Shown: positions 36,949 through 48,900 of the stretch, piece after piece
Layout of the letters: every line of letters starts with the position of its first letter
Position numbering within the stretch: the first letter of the stretch is position 1
Assembly (NCBI GenBank): GCA_023382975.1
Contig: JAHDXO010000027.1
Location: 62,001 to 126,000 of the forward strand
From: Pirellulaceae bacterium
Lineage (GTDB): Bacteria; Planctomycetota; Planctomycetia; Pirellulales; Pirellulaceae
DNA: 64,000 nucleotides
Direction: 5' to 3'
The notes under the pieces: model-generated
The model's database searches: none
Told to the model about the DNA's origin: nothing
The model's input: the letters and a program-made list of their open reading frames with translations, nothing else
Translations under genes and position numbers: made by a program

Positions 36949-38259
36949 TCAGTCTTTCCTCTTCGTCACCTTATCGATAAAGCTGGACACGAAATCCGGC
37001 TTGGTCGTGCGCACCTCGTTGACCACCACGGCGACTCCCGGTTCCAGCTCGCCTTCGGTGATCTCGGTTGTCATGCCGTCCGTCAGTCCTGTCTGCACGG
37101 CGACGGCACGCACCAACCCATCCTCGGCGATCACCCAAACCGTCGGCTGGTCGACCGCGACGCGAGGCGTTGAGTCCTCTTCGGTTCCCGGCTCATCCTC
37201 GCTCCTCCGCCCTGCTTCGGCGGCGGGGGATGTCGATTCGGTCGTCGGCGGCGTCAGGCCGGCGCGGGCCGCGGGCGAGATCTGCTCCCAGGTGGGCCGC
37301 CAACGCAGCGCCTGGTTGGGAACCTGCAGCGCTTGCGGGCGGCGGGCGACTTCGAACTGCAGTTTGGCCGTCATGTACGGCATTAGCGTTTCGTCCGTGT
37401 TGTCGACGTCGATCACCACGCCATAGGTCACGACGTTCTGCATCAAGCTGGCGTTCAAACGGATCTGGGAGACTGTGCCGGAGAAGACGCGGTCCCGGAA
37501 GGCGTCGACCTTGAAGTCGACCTTCTGGCCGATGCGGATGTCGCCGATGTCGGCCTCGTTCACCGCCGCCCAGACTAACATTTTCCGCAGATCCTTGGCC
37601 AGCAGAAACAGACTGGGAGCGTTCAAGCCGGCCACCACCGTCTGGCCGACATTCACACGGCGGTCGAGCACCACGCCGTCGACAGGCGCCCGGATGGTGG
37701 TGTAAGCCAGATTGATCTCGGCCTGCCTGGCGACGATCTCCGCCTGTTCCCGCTTCGCTTGGCTCATCGCCAGGTCGGCTTTGGCGATTTCGAACTCGGC
37801 CAAGATCCCCTCCCACTCGCCGACGGAAATCGTCTCGCGCAACTGCTTGGCCCTCTCCACGTCCCGTTCCGATTGGTCACGCCGCACGCAGAACCGCTTG
37901 ACCTCGGCTTCGACCAGCTTCAGATTGGCTTGCGCCTTTTCCAGTTCGGCCTGGTGCGGCGAATCGTCCAGTTGCGCCAAGACGTCTCCCTGTCGGACCT
38001 GCGAGCCGAAATCGATGGTCTTCCCCGGGCGGTTTGCATCGGGGCCGAAGCTCTTGACGCTGCCCACGATCTGAGCGCCCACGTCGATGATCTCGACGGG
38101 CTCGACCGTGCCGGTGGCGCCGACGGCAACCAACAGATCGCCGCGAACCGCGGGCTGGGTCCGGAATTTCGGCGGCTCGGCCGTTCGGCCGGACCACAAG
38201 GAATACGCGAGAACTCCCGCCACGGCAGCAAGCGTCAACAGGCTGAGGATAATTTTCAT
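36949..38259 (-). CDS. macA: MacA/HlyD-type periplasmic adaptor
   Basis: 436 residues. A single N-terminal membrane helix (IILSLLTLAAVAGVLAYSLW) is followed by the adaptor core: a first lipoyl half (VGATGTVEPVEIIDVGAQIVGSV), a long alpha hairpin (LDDSPHQAELEKAQANLKLVEAE onward), a second lipoyl half (TTIRAPVDGVVLDRRVNVGQTV), and a beta-barrel. The C-terminus has a Pro/Glu/Ser-rich insertion (about 345-375) not usual in MacA. It bridges MacB and a TolC channel. Its ATG overlaps the exporter stop by 4 bp (ATGA). Confidence 0.9.
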   Translation of the reverse strand: MKIILSLLTLAAVAGVLAYSLWSGRTAEPPKFRTQPAVRGDLLVAVGATGTVEPVEIIDVGAQIVGSVKSFGPDANRPGKTIDFGSQVRQGDVLAQLDDSPHQAELEKAQANLKLVEAEVKRFCVRRDQSERDVERAKQLRETISVGEWEGILAEFEIAKADLAMSQAKREQAEIVARQAEINLAYTTIRAPVDGVVLDRRVNVGQTVVAGLNAPSLFLLAKDLRKMLVWAAVNEADIGDIRIGQKVDFKVDAFRDRVFSGTVSQIRLNASLMQNVVTYGVVIDVDNTDETLMPYMTAKLQFEVARRPQALQVPNQALRWRPTWEQISPAARAGLTPPTTESTSPAAEAGRRSEDEPGTEEDSTPRVAVDQPTVWVIAEDGLVRAVAVQTGLTDGMTTEITEGELEPGVAVVVNEVRTTKPDFVSSFIDKVTKRKD

Positions 38260-39953
38260 GGGATGCTCCGGACACGGACAGGAATGTCCGTCCTTGATTG
38301 GGGTGCGTCTAGTTCCGCGCCCAACTCATGGCGAAAAGCGTCGACGATTTTGCCTTCTTCGAGTTTAATCACGCGGTCCGCACTTGCAAAGTAACGGTCG
38401 TCGTGGGTCACCGCGATCACGGTCTTGCCGCGACGTTTTAGTTCGGGCAGCAGCCGCAGGTAGAAGACCCGCCGGAACACCGGATCCTGGTCCGCCGCCC
38501 ATTCGTCGAACAGGTAGACCGGTCGGTCTTCCAGGTAGGCGGTCAGCAGGGCCAACCGCTTGCGCTGGCCGCGCGACAGTTGCGTGGTCGAGAATGTTCC
38601 ATCCGTGACGGTAACCACCTTGTCCAGTTCCAATTGGCGGAGGTACTCCCGAGCTTGTTGGTCCAAGTCGGCGGCATCCAAGCCCCACAGACTGTCAAAG
38701 ACCATCGCATCGTCGAACACCACGGCGAACAACTGCCGGTAGCCCTCGCGCATGGGGGCGGAGAGCGGCTGGCCGTCCAGGCAGATCTGCCCGGCATCCG
38801 GCCAGTAGAGTCCTGTCAGCAGTTTGCCCAAGGTCGTTTTGCCGCTGCCGTTGCCGCCGATCACGAAGACGATCTCGCCAGCACGGATCGCAAAATCCAG
38901 CGGTCCCAGGGTAAATCCCTGAGGCTGGCCCTCGGCTTGGTAAGCGTGGGTCACCCCGCGGAATTCCAACTCCTGCCAAGGCGGGACGGGAACCAATTCG
39001 GTCGTGTCTCCGGTCGCTTCGTCGAGCATCAATCCCAGACGCTCGATCTTGCCCACGGATGCGGTGGCCCAACTGAAGACCGGCAGCCAAGCCAACATCT
39101 GCTCCAGCGGCGACATCAGGTACAGGATGGTCAGCGCGTACCCGGTCAGAGTGATTCCGTCGACGGGACTCAGCCGCGGCCACGCGAACAGCAGCAGACC
39201 GATGCCGATGAAGAACGTCAGGCGGCCCCAGATGATCGCGGCATCGTGCAGGCAGTCGCCCAGGAACTGGCTCTCCCGCAGCAGGGCGTCCGCCCGCTCG
39301 ACCTGCTCGTCGAAGGCTCGCCGCCGACTGTGATGCATCTTCAGTTCCTTGACGCCCTCGATCAAACCGCGGACCTGCTTCAGCAGCCCGTCCTGCGCCT
39401 CGCGGGCCCGCAGCACGTACGTCCTGGCGCCGCGAGCCGAGTAGCGGTAGCTGGTTACTCCGAGCGCGGCGAAGACCACCGAGGCGACCATCAGCGCCGG
39501 CGACAAATAACCCAGATAGACCGTCCCGCAGATCAGGATGACCAGATTGACGCCCAGGCCTGGAAGCCCGTTCATAGCACGGGCGATGTTGTTGACGTCG
39601 CCGGTCAGGGACGCCAGCAGACGATGCGTGCCGATCCCTTCCAACTGCTGGAGCGGCGTGTCGAGAATCCGCCGACACAACCCGACTCGCAGACGCGATA
39701 CGCTGTGCTGCGTCAGCCGCGAAAGCAGCACCTGCGAGCCAATCCGCGTCACCAGGACGACGACGCACAGCGCGGCGAATAACTGGACCATGACGGGCGT
39801 CGACGCATCCGGCGCGCGAAGCGTGCGGAGGATCAGAGCGATCAAGGCCACGCTGGCCACGCCGCTCAGCGCGCCGACCAATCCGGCCAGCAACACCGTT
39901 CGCCACGAAGCGCGCAGAAGAAACAGCAACACTCGCATGGGGATCGGCCTCAA
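38256..39953 (-). CDS. Cyclic-peptide-type ABC exporter (SyrD/PvdE family)
   Basis: 565 residues, a single-chain exporter half-transporter. Six membrane helices fill the first 300 residues. The ATPase follows with Walker A GGNGSGKT (366-373), signature LSRGQ (459-463) and Walker B VYLFDE (479-484). LSRGQ in place of LSGGQ and the FDEWAADQDP segment after Walker B are typical of the SyrD/PvdE/cyclic-peptide exporter family that moves NRPS products across the inner membrane. It overlaps the NRPS stop and the macA start by 4 bp each, so it is translationally tied to the synthase. It probably delivers the product to the periplasm for MacAB-TolC. Confidence 0.9.
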   Translation of the reverse strand: MRPIPMRVLLFLLRASWRTVLLAGLVGALSGVASVALIALILRTLRAPDASTPVMVQLFAALCVVVLVTRIGSQVLLSRLTQHSVSRLRVGLCRRILDTPLQQLEGIGTHRLLASLTGDVNNIARAMNGLPGLGVNLVILICGTVYLGYLSPALMVASVVFAALGVTSYRYSARGARTYVLRAREAQDGLLKQVRGLIEGVKELKMHHSRRRAFDEQVERADALLRESQFLGDCLHDAAIIWGRLTFFIGIGLLLFAWPRLSPVDGITLTGYALTILYLMSPLEQMLAWLPVFSWATASVGKIERLGLMLDEATGDTTELVPVPPWQELEFRGVTHAYQAEGQPQGFTLGPLDFAIRAGEIVFVIGGNGSGKTTLGKLLTGLYWPDAGQICLDGQPLSAPMREGYRQLFAVVFDDAMVFDSLWGLDAADLDQQAREYLRQLELDKVVTVTDGTFSTTQLSRGQRKRLALLTAYLEDRPVYLFDEWAADQDPVFRRVFYLRLLPELKRRGKTVIAVTHDDRYFASADRVIKLEEGKIVDAFRHELGAELDAPQSRTDIPVRVRSIP

Positions 39954-42900
39954 TCTTCCGGGTCCAGGTGTTCACGCAAACACGCACCCAACTGCTCGGC
40001 CAAAACGGCGACGTGCGGCGGCTGCAACATGGTGTAGTGGTTGCCGGGAACGGATTCGATGTTCAGTCCGGGGCAGAGCGACCGCCAAGACTGGTCCGAG
40101 AGAATGCGAAGCGAACCTGCTCGAAACAGAACGGCGGCCCCCGCGTAGGGCCGCGGCTCGTAGTTGGCCGCTGCCGTCAATTGTGCCCGGCATACCGCCG
40201 CCAAACGCCGGATCTCCGGCATGTCGATCCCTTGCCCCGACTCGGCATGCTCGGCGATCCGCTCCCACTGCTGGTCCAGCGGCAGCTTCTGGAGTTCCTC
40301 GACGGGCAGATTCAATTGGGGCGCCAACCAGCGGAGCGCGGCCGAGTCGTCGAGCGGTTTCCCGTCGAAGTCGGCCGTCGATCGATAGGTGTCCAACAGC
40401 GCCACCAGCGCCACCTGCTCGCCGGCACGGGTCAGTTGCTGTGCCACCTCCAGGGCAATCAAGCCGCCCAGAGACCAACCGGCCAGCAGATAGGGGCCGC
40501 GGGACTGAACCGCTTGGATCTCGATGCGGTATCGCGCGGCCATGTCTTCGATGCGTTCCTGCGGTTTCTGCTCTGCCTCCAATCCCCAAGCCTGCAAACC
40601 GTACACGGGGCGTCCTGGCTGGATCTGCCGCGCCAGCGGCACGAAGGCCGCGACATGCCCCCCCAAGCCGTGAATGCAGAACAACGGAGTGCCTTCCGAA
40701 TCGGTCCGCAACGGAACAAGTGATTGGCCGAGCCCCGGTACCGCCTGGATGCGAGACGCCGATCCGATCTGGTCCCCGCCATGTTTCCCGTCCGAATCGC
40801 GCATCAGTTCGGAGAGATGCCGCTCCGGATCGGAAAGCACTTCCTCCAGTAGGCCCAGGAACTGCGACTCGATCCGCTCGATGGTCGCCGGTTCGAACAT
40901 GCTGCTGTCGTACTCCAGTTCCCCCTCCACCCCCTGGTCGGTCTCGGCCATCGTCAGGCCCAGTTCACGCCGCGTCACATCCTTTTTCTCGTCGGTAGGC
41001 CGAAACGCCAGAGCCAATTCGCGGTGCGCCTCGACACGCTCGCTGAGCACACGCTGGTGATAGTTGAACGTCACTTGAACAAGCGGAAACCGCGTCGGTT
41101 CCTGGTCAGGCTGCAGTTCCTTCGCCAGTATTTCGAAGGGCATTTCCTGATGATCGTAAGCGTCGATGGCCGTCTGCCGCACCCGCTCCAAAGTAACGCG
41201 GAAGGTCGGGTCTCCGGACAAGTCGCTGTGCATTACCACCGAGTTGATAAACAGCCCGAGCATTTGCTGGGTCTCTTCGGTGATCCGATTGGCGACGGGG
41301 ACACCGACGGCGATCCGATCCATTCCAGAGAGGCGGTGCAGCAAGACCTTGAAAACCGTCAACAGCAAGATAAAGGGAGTCACTCCGGCAGATCGGGCGA
41401 GTCGGCGGATGCGCGCTTTCTGCTCCGCATCCAGGTGGAATTGGCGAGATTTCGGAACATGTCGCGCATCGATCCGCCACGGCCGGTCGACGGGCAGTTC
41501 CGGACTCGCCAAATCGGTCAGCTTCTGGTGCCAGTAGTCCCGCAACCGGTCTAACTCCGGACCTTGAAGACGCTCCCGCTGCCAGAGAACATAGTCGGCA
41601 TAATGCACGGACAACGCAGGCAGTGGCGAAGGACGACCGGCAGAGAGGGCGTCGTAGATCTGGGCGATCTCGAGAATCAACACTTGCAGTGACCATTCAT
41701 CGAAGATGATGTGGTGCGCGGTGACCGCCAGCCAGTGTGTTTGTGCATCGAGCCTCAGTAATCGGATGCGGAAGAGCGGCAGGCAACTCAAGTCAAACGG
41801 TTCTGCCGCCTGTTCCCGACACAGCCGATCGGCCCGTTCTTCAGCCTCGCCGCGCGGCAGATGGGTCAGGTCGTCGACCGGCAAATCGATCTCGAACTCG
41901 GGACTGATCACTTGCCACGGCACGCCGTCTGTGTCGGCCTGAAACGTGGTCCGCAGGGGCTCGTGACGCCGCACGATTTCGCGGATCGAGTCTCTCAATG
42001 CCTTCAAGTCGAGGACACCTGTCAGCGTCACCGCGGCATGAAGCATTTGCACCCTCGTCCGCGGGAACAACTGATACACCGTCCAGAACGTCTGTTGCGC
42101 GAACGAGATCGGCACCGGGCCGGATTCGTGGCGGCGGCGAATGGGCGGCAACTCGGCGACCGGAGCCGAGGTCTGCAATTCCATGATCCGGTTGGCCAAT
42201 CCTGCCAGATCGGGCGTCGCGAACAGCGTGACCAGCGGCAACTCGACGCGGAATGCGGCTCGCACGCGCGCTACCAACCGCAGCGCCAAGAGCGAGTTCC
42301 CGCCAAGCTGAAAGAAATCGTCATGAGGCCCGACATGCGTGACGTTCAGTACGTCGCGCCAAATCGCTGCCAATTGCTGCTCCGCCGCTGGCGCCTCCCG
42401 GTTCAGCGACCGAGACAGTTCGGAAAGCCGCTGCTCGGGTCCGTCAAGAATCGCATCCAGCAGCCGAATGTACTTCGCTTCCCAATCGGCCATCGTCGAC
42501 TCGTCGAACAAGCTCGAATCGTACGTGATCTCGCCTTCCAGTCCCTCGGCCACTTCCGCGAACTCCAAACACACCGGATAGCGAGATTCGCGGCGAGCCA
42601 CTGGCGCGGCACCAAGAGTTATCTCGATGCCGCTCCGGCCGCGCGGCGCCACCGTGGAGATCCGCTGGTGATAGCCGAAGTAGGCGTTCACCCAGCGGAA
42701 CCGCGTGATGTCCTCGTCGGGCCGAACCATCGGCAGAAGCATTTCCCAGGGCATTTCCTGGTGCTGCTGAGCCTCGATCGACGACTCTCGCACCTGCCGC
42801 AGCAGGTCCAGAAACGATGGGTCCCCCGACAGATCGCTGCGGATGGGCAGAATGTTGGTGAACAGTCCGATCATTCCCTGCGTCTCCGGACGTTCCCGGC

Positions 42901-45900
42901 TCGCGAAGTTGACGATCGCCGCCACGTCGTCCGCGGCGGCGACTTCTCGCAGCAGAACGCAATACGCCGCGAGCGTCAGCATGAACATCGTCGCGCCTTC
43001 GGCTCGACAGAGTGCTTCGAGCCGTTGCCGCACATCGCCGGACAAGTGGAACTCGCGGAACTTCTGGATATGGGCGACGTCGTCGTTCCAGGGCCGATCC
43101 GTGGGCAAGGCCAGAGGCGCGTAACCCGCCAGCTTGTCCCGCCAGTAGCCGAGCAGCCGCTCCAGGACTTCGCCCTGAAGATAATCGCGCTGCCACTCCG
43201 CGTAGTCCGTGTACTGGATTGGCAACTCGGGCAGCGGCGAAGGACGGCCAGCGGCAAACGCATCGTAGATCATCGCCACTTCCGTCGGGATCAATTGGAT
43301 CGACCAGCCGTCGGTGATAATGTGGTGCGAGGTCGCCAGCAGCGCGTGTTCTCGCTCGCTCAACCGCAGCAGGCGTAGGCGAAACATCGGTGCTTGGCCA
43401 AAGCTGAACCGCTGTTCGTACTGCGTTTGCGCGACCCGACCGATCTCCGCCTCACGCTCAGCGGCTGGCAGATGGCTCAGATCTTCGATTGGCAGTTCGA
43501 CCTGCAACGCAGGAACCACGACCTGCAAGGGCCAGTCGTTCGCCAGTTCCAGAAAGCCGGTGCGCAGCGCCTCGTGGCGTCTTACAATTTCGTTCACTGC
43601 GTCTCGCAGCACGCTCACATCGATCGGCCCGCGGATCAACAGGGTGACGTGCTGGTGAAAGATCTGGGTCGTCGAGAACCGTCGGTATGCTGCCCAGTAG
43701 CGTCGCTGCTGGTAGGAGATCGGCGCCAGCCCGACATTCGGCCGTCGTGGAATCGGTGGGAGTTCTCCGATCGCTCCCGCACTTTCGAGAACCGCGATTC
43801 GCGCGGCAAGTTCCCCCAACTGCGGCGACGCGAAGAGGGTGACCAACGGCAACTCGACAGAGAAGGCCGAGCGGACCCGCGACACCAGCCGCAGCGCCAA
43901 GAGCGAGTTGCCGCCGAGCTGAAAAAAGTCGTCCAGCAGACCGACCTGCTCGACGCTCAGGATCTCGCGCCAGATCTCTGCCAACTTCTGTTCCACGGCC
44001 GTTTGCGGAGCCACGAACTGGCGGCCCACCACGGCTTGACTCCAGTCGGGTTCGGGCAACCGCCGGCGGTCGAGCTTGCCGCTGACCGTCGTGGGCAGGG
44101 CGTCCATCGCCACGAACGCCGACGGGACCATGTACTCGGGCAGCCGTTGGGCGAGAAACTCGCGCAGCTCTTCGCTGCTCGGCGCCGCTTCGCTGGACGC
44201 GACCGTGTAGGCCACCAACCGTAAATCACCGTCCGTTCGCTCGCGAGCGACGACCGCCGCCCGGGCGACCGCCGGATGCTCGCGCAGCAGTTGTTCGACC
44301 TCGCCGGGCTCGATCCGATAGCCACGGATCTTCACCTGCTGGTCCACGCGGCCGAGGAACTCCAACTGGCCGTCGGCGCGCCAGCGGGCTCGGTCGCCGG
44401 TCCGGTAGAGACGCGCACCGGGCCGGTCAACGAAGACATCCGGCACGAAGCGATCCGCGTCCTGCTCTGGGTTCACGTACCCGCGAGCCACCCCGTCGCC
44501 GCCGATCACCAGTTCGCCCGTCACGCCCGGGGGAGCCGGTTGCCCACCCGAATCGAGGACGTACACGCGCACGTTGGGGAAGGGCCGGCCGATCGGCACC
44601 TGATCGCGGTCGGGCGACTTGCCGACGTCCCCTTCGAACCACGTGCTGTCGATCGTGGTTTCGGTCAGTCCATAGGAGTTGATCAACCGCGTGGCCGGCC
44701 CGAGCACTCGCCGGGTTGCCCGGTGGTCGGCCGCATACCAGGCATCCGAACCGGCGATCACCAGTCGCATGGTGTCCAGCGTCTGGCTGGTTTCCTGCAG
44801 GTACTCCACCAGGTTTCGCAACACCAGCGGCACGAACTCGGCGGCGTCCACTCGCTCCCGGCGAATCAACTCCGTCAACTCGGCGGCATCCAGCAGGATT
44901 TCCTTGCGGCAGAGCACCAGCGTTCCGCCCGAGCACAGGGCCCGCACCAGATCGCCCGCGAAAACGTCGAACCCGAAACTGGCCATCTGCAGATGCGTCC
45001 GCACATCCTCGGTCAAACGATAGGCGGACTCCCAGCCGAAGTAAGCATTCAGCAGATTGCCATGCGTGACCATGACCCCCTTGGGACGCCCGGTCGACCC
45101 GGACGTGTACAAAACGTAGGCCAGATGGTTCGCCGCGGTTCCGACCAGATTCTCCTGGCACTGGTCGTCGATCTCGACCGCCGTCGGGCCGTCCAACAGC
45201 ACTCGACGGGCGGAACCCGTGTCCAGTTGCTCGCCCAGGACCGAATCGGTCAGCACGAACGTCACCCGGGCGTCTTGCAGGACGTATTGGATGCGTTCTT
45301 CGGCATCGCGGAGATGCACCGGGTCGAGCGGCACGTAAGCACCACCGGCCTTCAACACGGCCAGCACAGACGCGATCAGTTCGGGCGAGCGTTCTAGGCA
45401 AATCCCGACGCGCACCTCGGGCCCCACGCCTTGGCGTTGCAGATAGCAAGCCAACTGGTTCGCCCGTTCGTTCAGCCGCCCGTAGGTCCAGCGTTGGTCG
45501 TCGTGGACGACGGCGACGGCTTCCGGTTGCTGCGAGGCTCGCAACTCGAACAGTTGGTGGACCAAGTGTCCTCGGTCGTAGTCCTGCGTTGTGTCGTTCC
45601 ACCGCGCGACCAGGTTCCGCTGCTGGTCCCGGTCGACCAGCGGCAGGGCGGAGATCCGCTGGTCCGGATCGGCGACCGCCGCGGCAACCAGCGTCTGGAA
45701 TTGCTCGACCATGCGGTCGACCGTCTCGGGCTGGAACAGATCGGTGCTGAAATTCAAGCCGCCCTCGAATCCGTCAGCGCGGTCGAACAACTCCAGCGTC
45801 AGATCGAAGTTGGCCGACGGCGGCGCCGGGCTGTCGTCCAGGAGCGAGATCTCCAAACCGATCTCCGGCGGCTCGGGCAACTCGATGTTTTGCAGGGCGA

Positions 45901-48900
45901 ACATCACTTGGAACAGCGGATTACGGCTCAGGTCGCGAACCGGCTTGACGGCGTCGACCACCTGGTCCAACGTCATCTCCTGCCGATCGAAGGCGTCCAG
46001 CGCAACCTGGCGCACGCGGGCCACGGTATCGCGAAAACTGGGAGCATCGCTCAAGTCCGCACGCAGCACGACCACGTTGACGAAATAGCCGATCAGCGCG
46101 AGCGTCTCCGGACGACTGCGGTTGGCCACGGGCACACCGATGGCAAAGTCGTCTTGGCCGCTGTAGCGGTGCAAAAGAACTTGAAATGCCGCCATCAGGA
46201 CCATGAACGGCGTCACGCCCTCGCGCAGGCAGTACTCGCGCACCGCAGCGCTCAATTCCGGCGACAACCGGCACGGACGCGTCGAGCCGCGTGTGGTCCG
46301 GACCGGTGGACGCGGCCGGTCGGTGGGTAGCTCCAAAGGCGGCACGCTGGACAACTGGTCGCGCCAAAAAGTCCGTAGCCGCTCCAGACGCTCGCCGGAC
46401 AGAAGCCGCCGCTGCCAAGCCGCAAAGTCCACGTACTGAATGGGCAGTTCCGGCAGCTTGACGTCGCGCCCGGCGGCGATGGCCGGATAGAGCGTTCCCA
46501 ATTCGCCCAGCAGCACGCCCATCGACCAGCCGTCGTGGATAATGTGGTGAGTGCATGCCACCGCCGCGTAGTCGTTCTCACCGCGCCGCAGCAACGCGAT
46601 CCGGACCAGTGGGCCGCGTTGCAAGTCGATTGGCTGGTTCATTTCCGCGGCGATGCGGCGCCGCAGCTCGGATTCCCGTTCGTGCGCCGGCAGGTGCGAG
46701 AGGTCCACAATCGACAGCGAGTCGGTTACCTCGGGTGCGATCACCTGGACCGGTGCGCCGTCCCGCTCGGGAAAAGTCGTCCGCAACACCTCGTGTCGCC
46801 GGCCGATCTCGTGCAAAGCGAGTTTCAACGCCGGCACGTCGAGCGGGCCTGTGACGTTCAAGGCCAAATACAGCATGTAGGTCGGACGGTCTCGTTCCAA
46901 CTGGTCGAGGAACCACAGGGCTTCCTGATTCAGCGACAGCGGTAGATGACCGTCCCGCGGCACCGGCACGATGGCGGGCAGAACCTCGTCGCCGCCTTCG
47001 CGCTGCGCCGTTTCGATCAAGGCAGCCAGTCCGGCGATCGATGGCGTCTGGAACAACTCGCGCAACGGCAGTGCGACCTGAAACTGCTGGCCGATCTGCG
47101 ACATGGCTTGAGCCGCCAGCAGCGAATGGCCGCCCAATTCGAGGAAGCTGTCGTGAATACCGATCCCGTCGACGCCCAACAGCTCGGACCATGCGGCGGC
47201 GAGCATCCGCTCCAGATCCGTTCGTGGGGCGACGTACGGCGAGTTCAGGCCGGGGCGAGGACGACGGTGGGGGCGGTTCAGGGCGGATGGTTGCTGGGCT
47301 TCCGGGGGAATTGCCGCCGGGGTCGAAGGACTCGGCGACGGGGTCACCTGGGAAAATGCCGTTTCCTCCGCGCCAGCCTGAAACGGCTGACTCGCTTCGG
47401 GGGCGGTGAGCGCGAGCCACGGCTGGCTGGCCGTCCAAAGATGCTGCCGTTGCCACGGATATCCGGGCAGACGCACGCAGCGGCCTGAGGCGAGGGGCAA
47501 CTGTGCCCACGCGAAGTCGGCTCCCCGCGCGTACAGTGCGCCCAGGGCCGGCAGCACTGCGGCCGTCTCGGTCCCGGGCAAACTCGCCGAGGCCAACTCC
47601 AGAACGGGCGGATCGCTTCCCGCGAGCTGTCCTGCGACCGTTCTGGTCAGGCTATCGGTGCCGATCTCCAAGCATGCGTCCACTTGGCGCTGCCGCAGGT
47701 GACCAACGGCTTTCAGCCAGTCGCCAGGTTGCTGCAAGCAGACAAGCCAATGACTGCCAGTCAGATCAGGCCCGCGGTGGGGCTGTCCATCCCGCGCCGA
47801 AACGAAAGGCAAGGCGGCGGGCTGCGCGACGAGGTCGGCGGCTTGAGCGACTTGCTTTTCCTCGAACGCCGCAAGCACGCTCAGCGCGGCATCCCGCGTC
47901 AGGATGCCGGCTGCCCAGGCCGCTGCCAATTCGCCGACGCCCTGTCCCGACACGACGTGCGGAACCACTCCCAGCGTGCGCCACCAATCGGTCAACGCCA
48001 GTTGCCGCGTCAGCAGGTCCAGCCGCGTCTGGCCGTCGCCGTAGACGAACGCTGTCTTGAGCGCACGGCCGTACGGTTTGCGGCCGGTCCACACGCCGCT
48101 TGGCGACTGGCCGTCCAGAAAGGCGGCGAGAAGCTTCGACGCTTGCGCCGACGAGTCGGCCAGCACGGCCAGTCGGCAATCGTGGTGCTCGCGGCGCCGC
48201 GCGGCCGTGTGGCACACATCGGACCAAGCCGGCGGATCGTCGCCCATGAACTCGACGTAACGTTCCGCCAAGGCCCGCAACGCCTGTTCCGTGCGCGCGG
48301 ACAGGAACAGGAGACCGGATTGCGGTTCGATGCCCGGAGTCGCCAGGGGGGACTCGTGGCTCGGCGCCTGCTCCACCACCAAGTGGGCGTTGCTGCCACC
48401 GAAACCGAATGCACTGACCCCGGCCAATCGCGGTCGATCGGTTGGAGGCCACGATTCCAATCGTTGCTGGACCTGCAGCGGCAACCGCTCGAACGGGATG
48501 TCGGGATTCGGCGTCCGGAAATGCACCGTCGGGGGCAGTTGGCCGTGTTGCAGCGAAAGGGCCACTTTGATCAGGCTCGCGACGCCCGCCGCCGCTTCCA
48601 GATGGCCGATGTTCGTCTTGACCGATCCGATACGGCAGCGATTGTCCGGCGATCGGTCCCGTTGCAGGACGTTCCCCAGCGCCACCGCTTCGATCGCATC
48701 GCCCAGTCGCGTCCCGGTGCCCTGCGTCTCGACATACTGGACCTGTCCTGGCGAGACGCCCGCTCGGGAATAGGCGTCCCGCAGCACCAGTTCCTGGGCG
48801 GCGCCACTGGGCGCGGCTAGTCCGTTGCTGCTGCCGTTCTGATTGACCGCGCTGCCGCGGATCACCGCGTAGATCGGGTCGCCGTCTTGCAGGGCGGCCG

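Noticed and set aside
47440..48320. Interpretation of the hybrid NRPS as a trans-AT system
   Set aside because: An AT remnant is visible in cis, the upstream PKS has an intact cis AT, and no stand-alone AT gene is present. Decay explains the data better.
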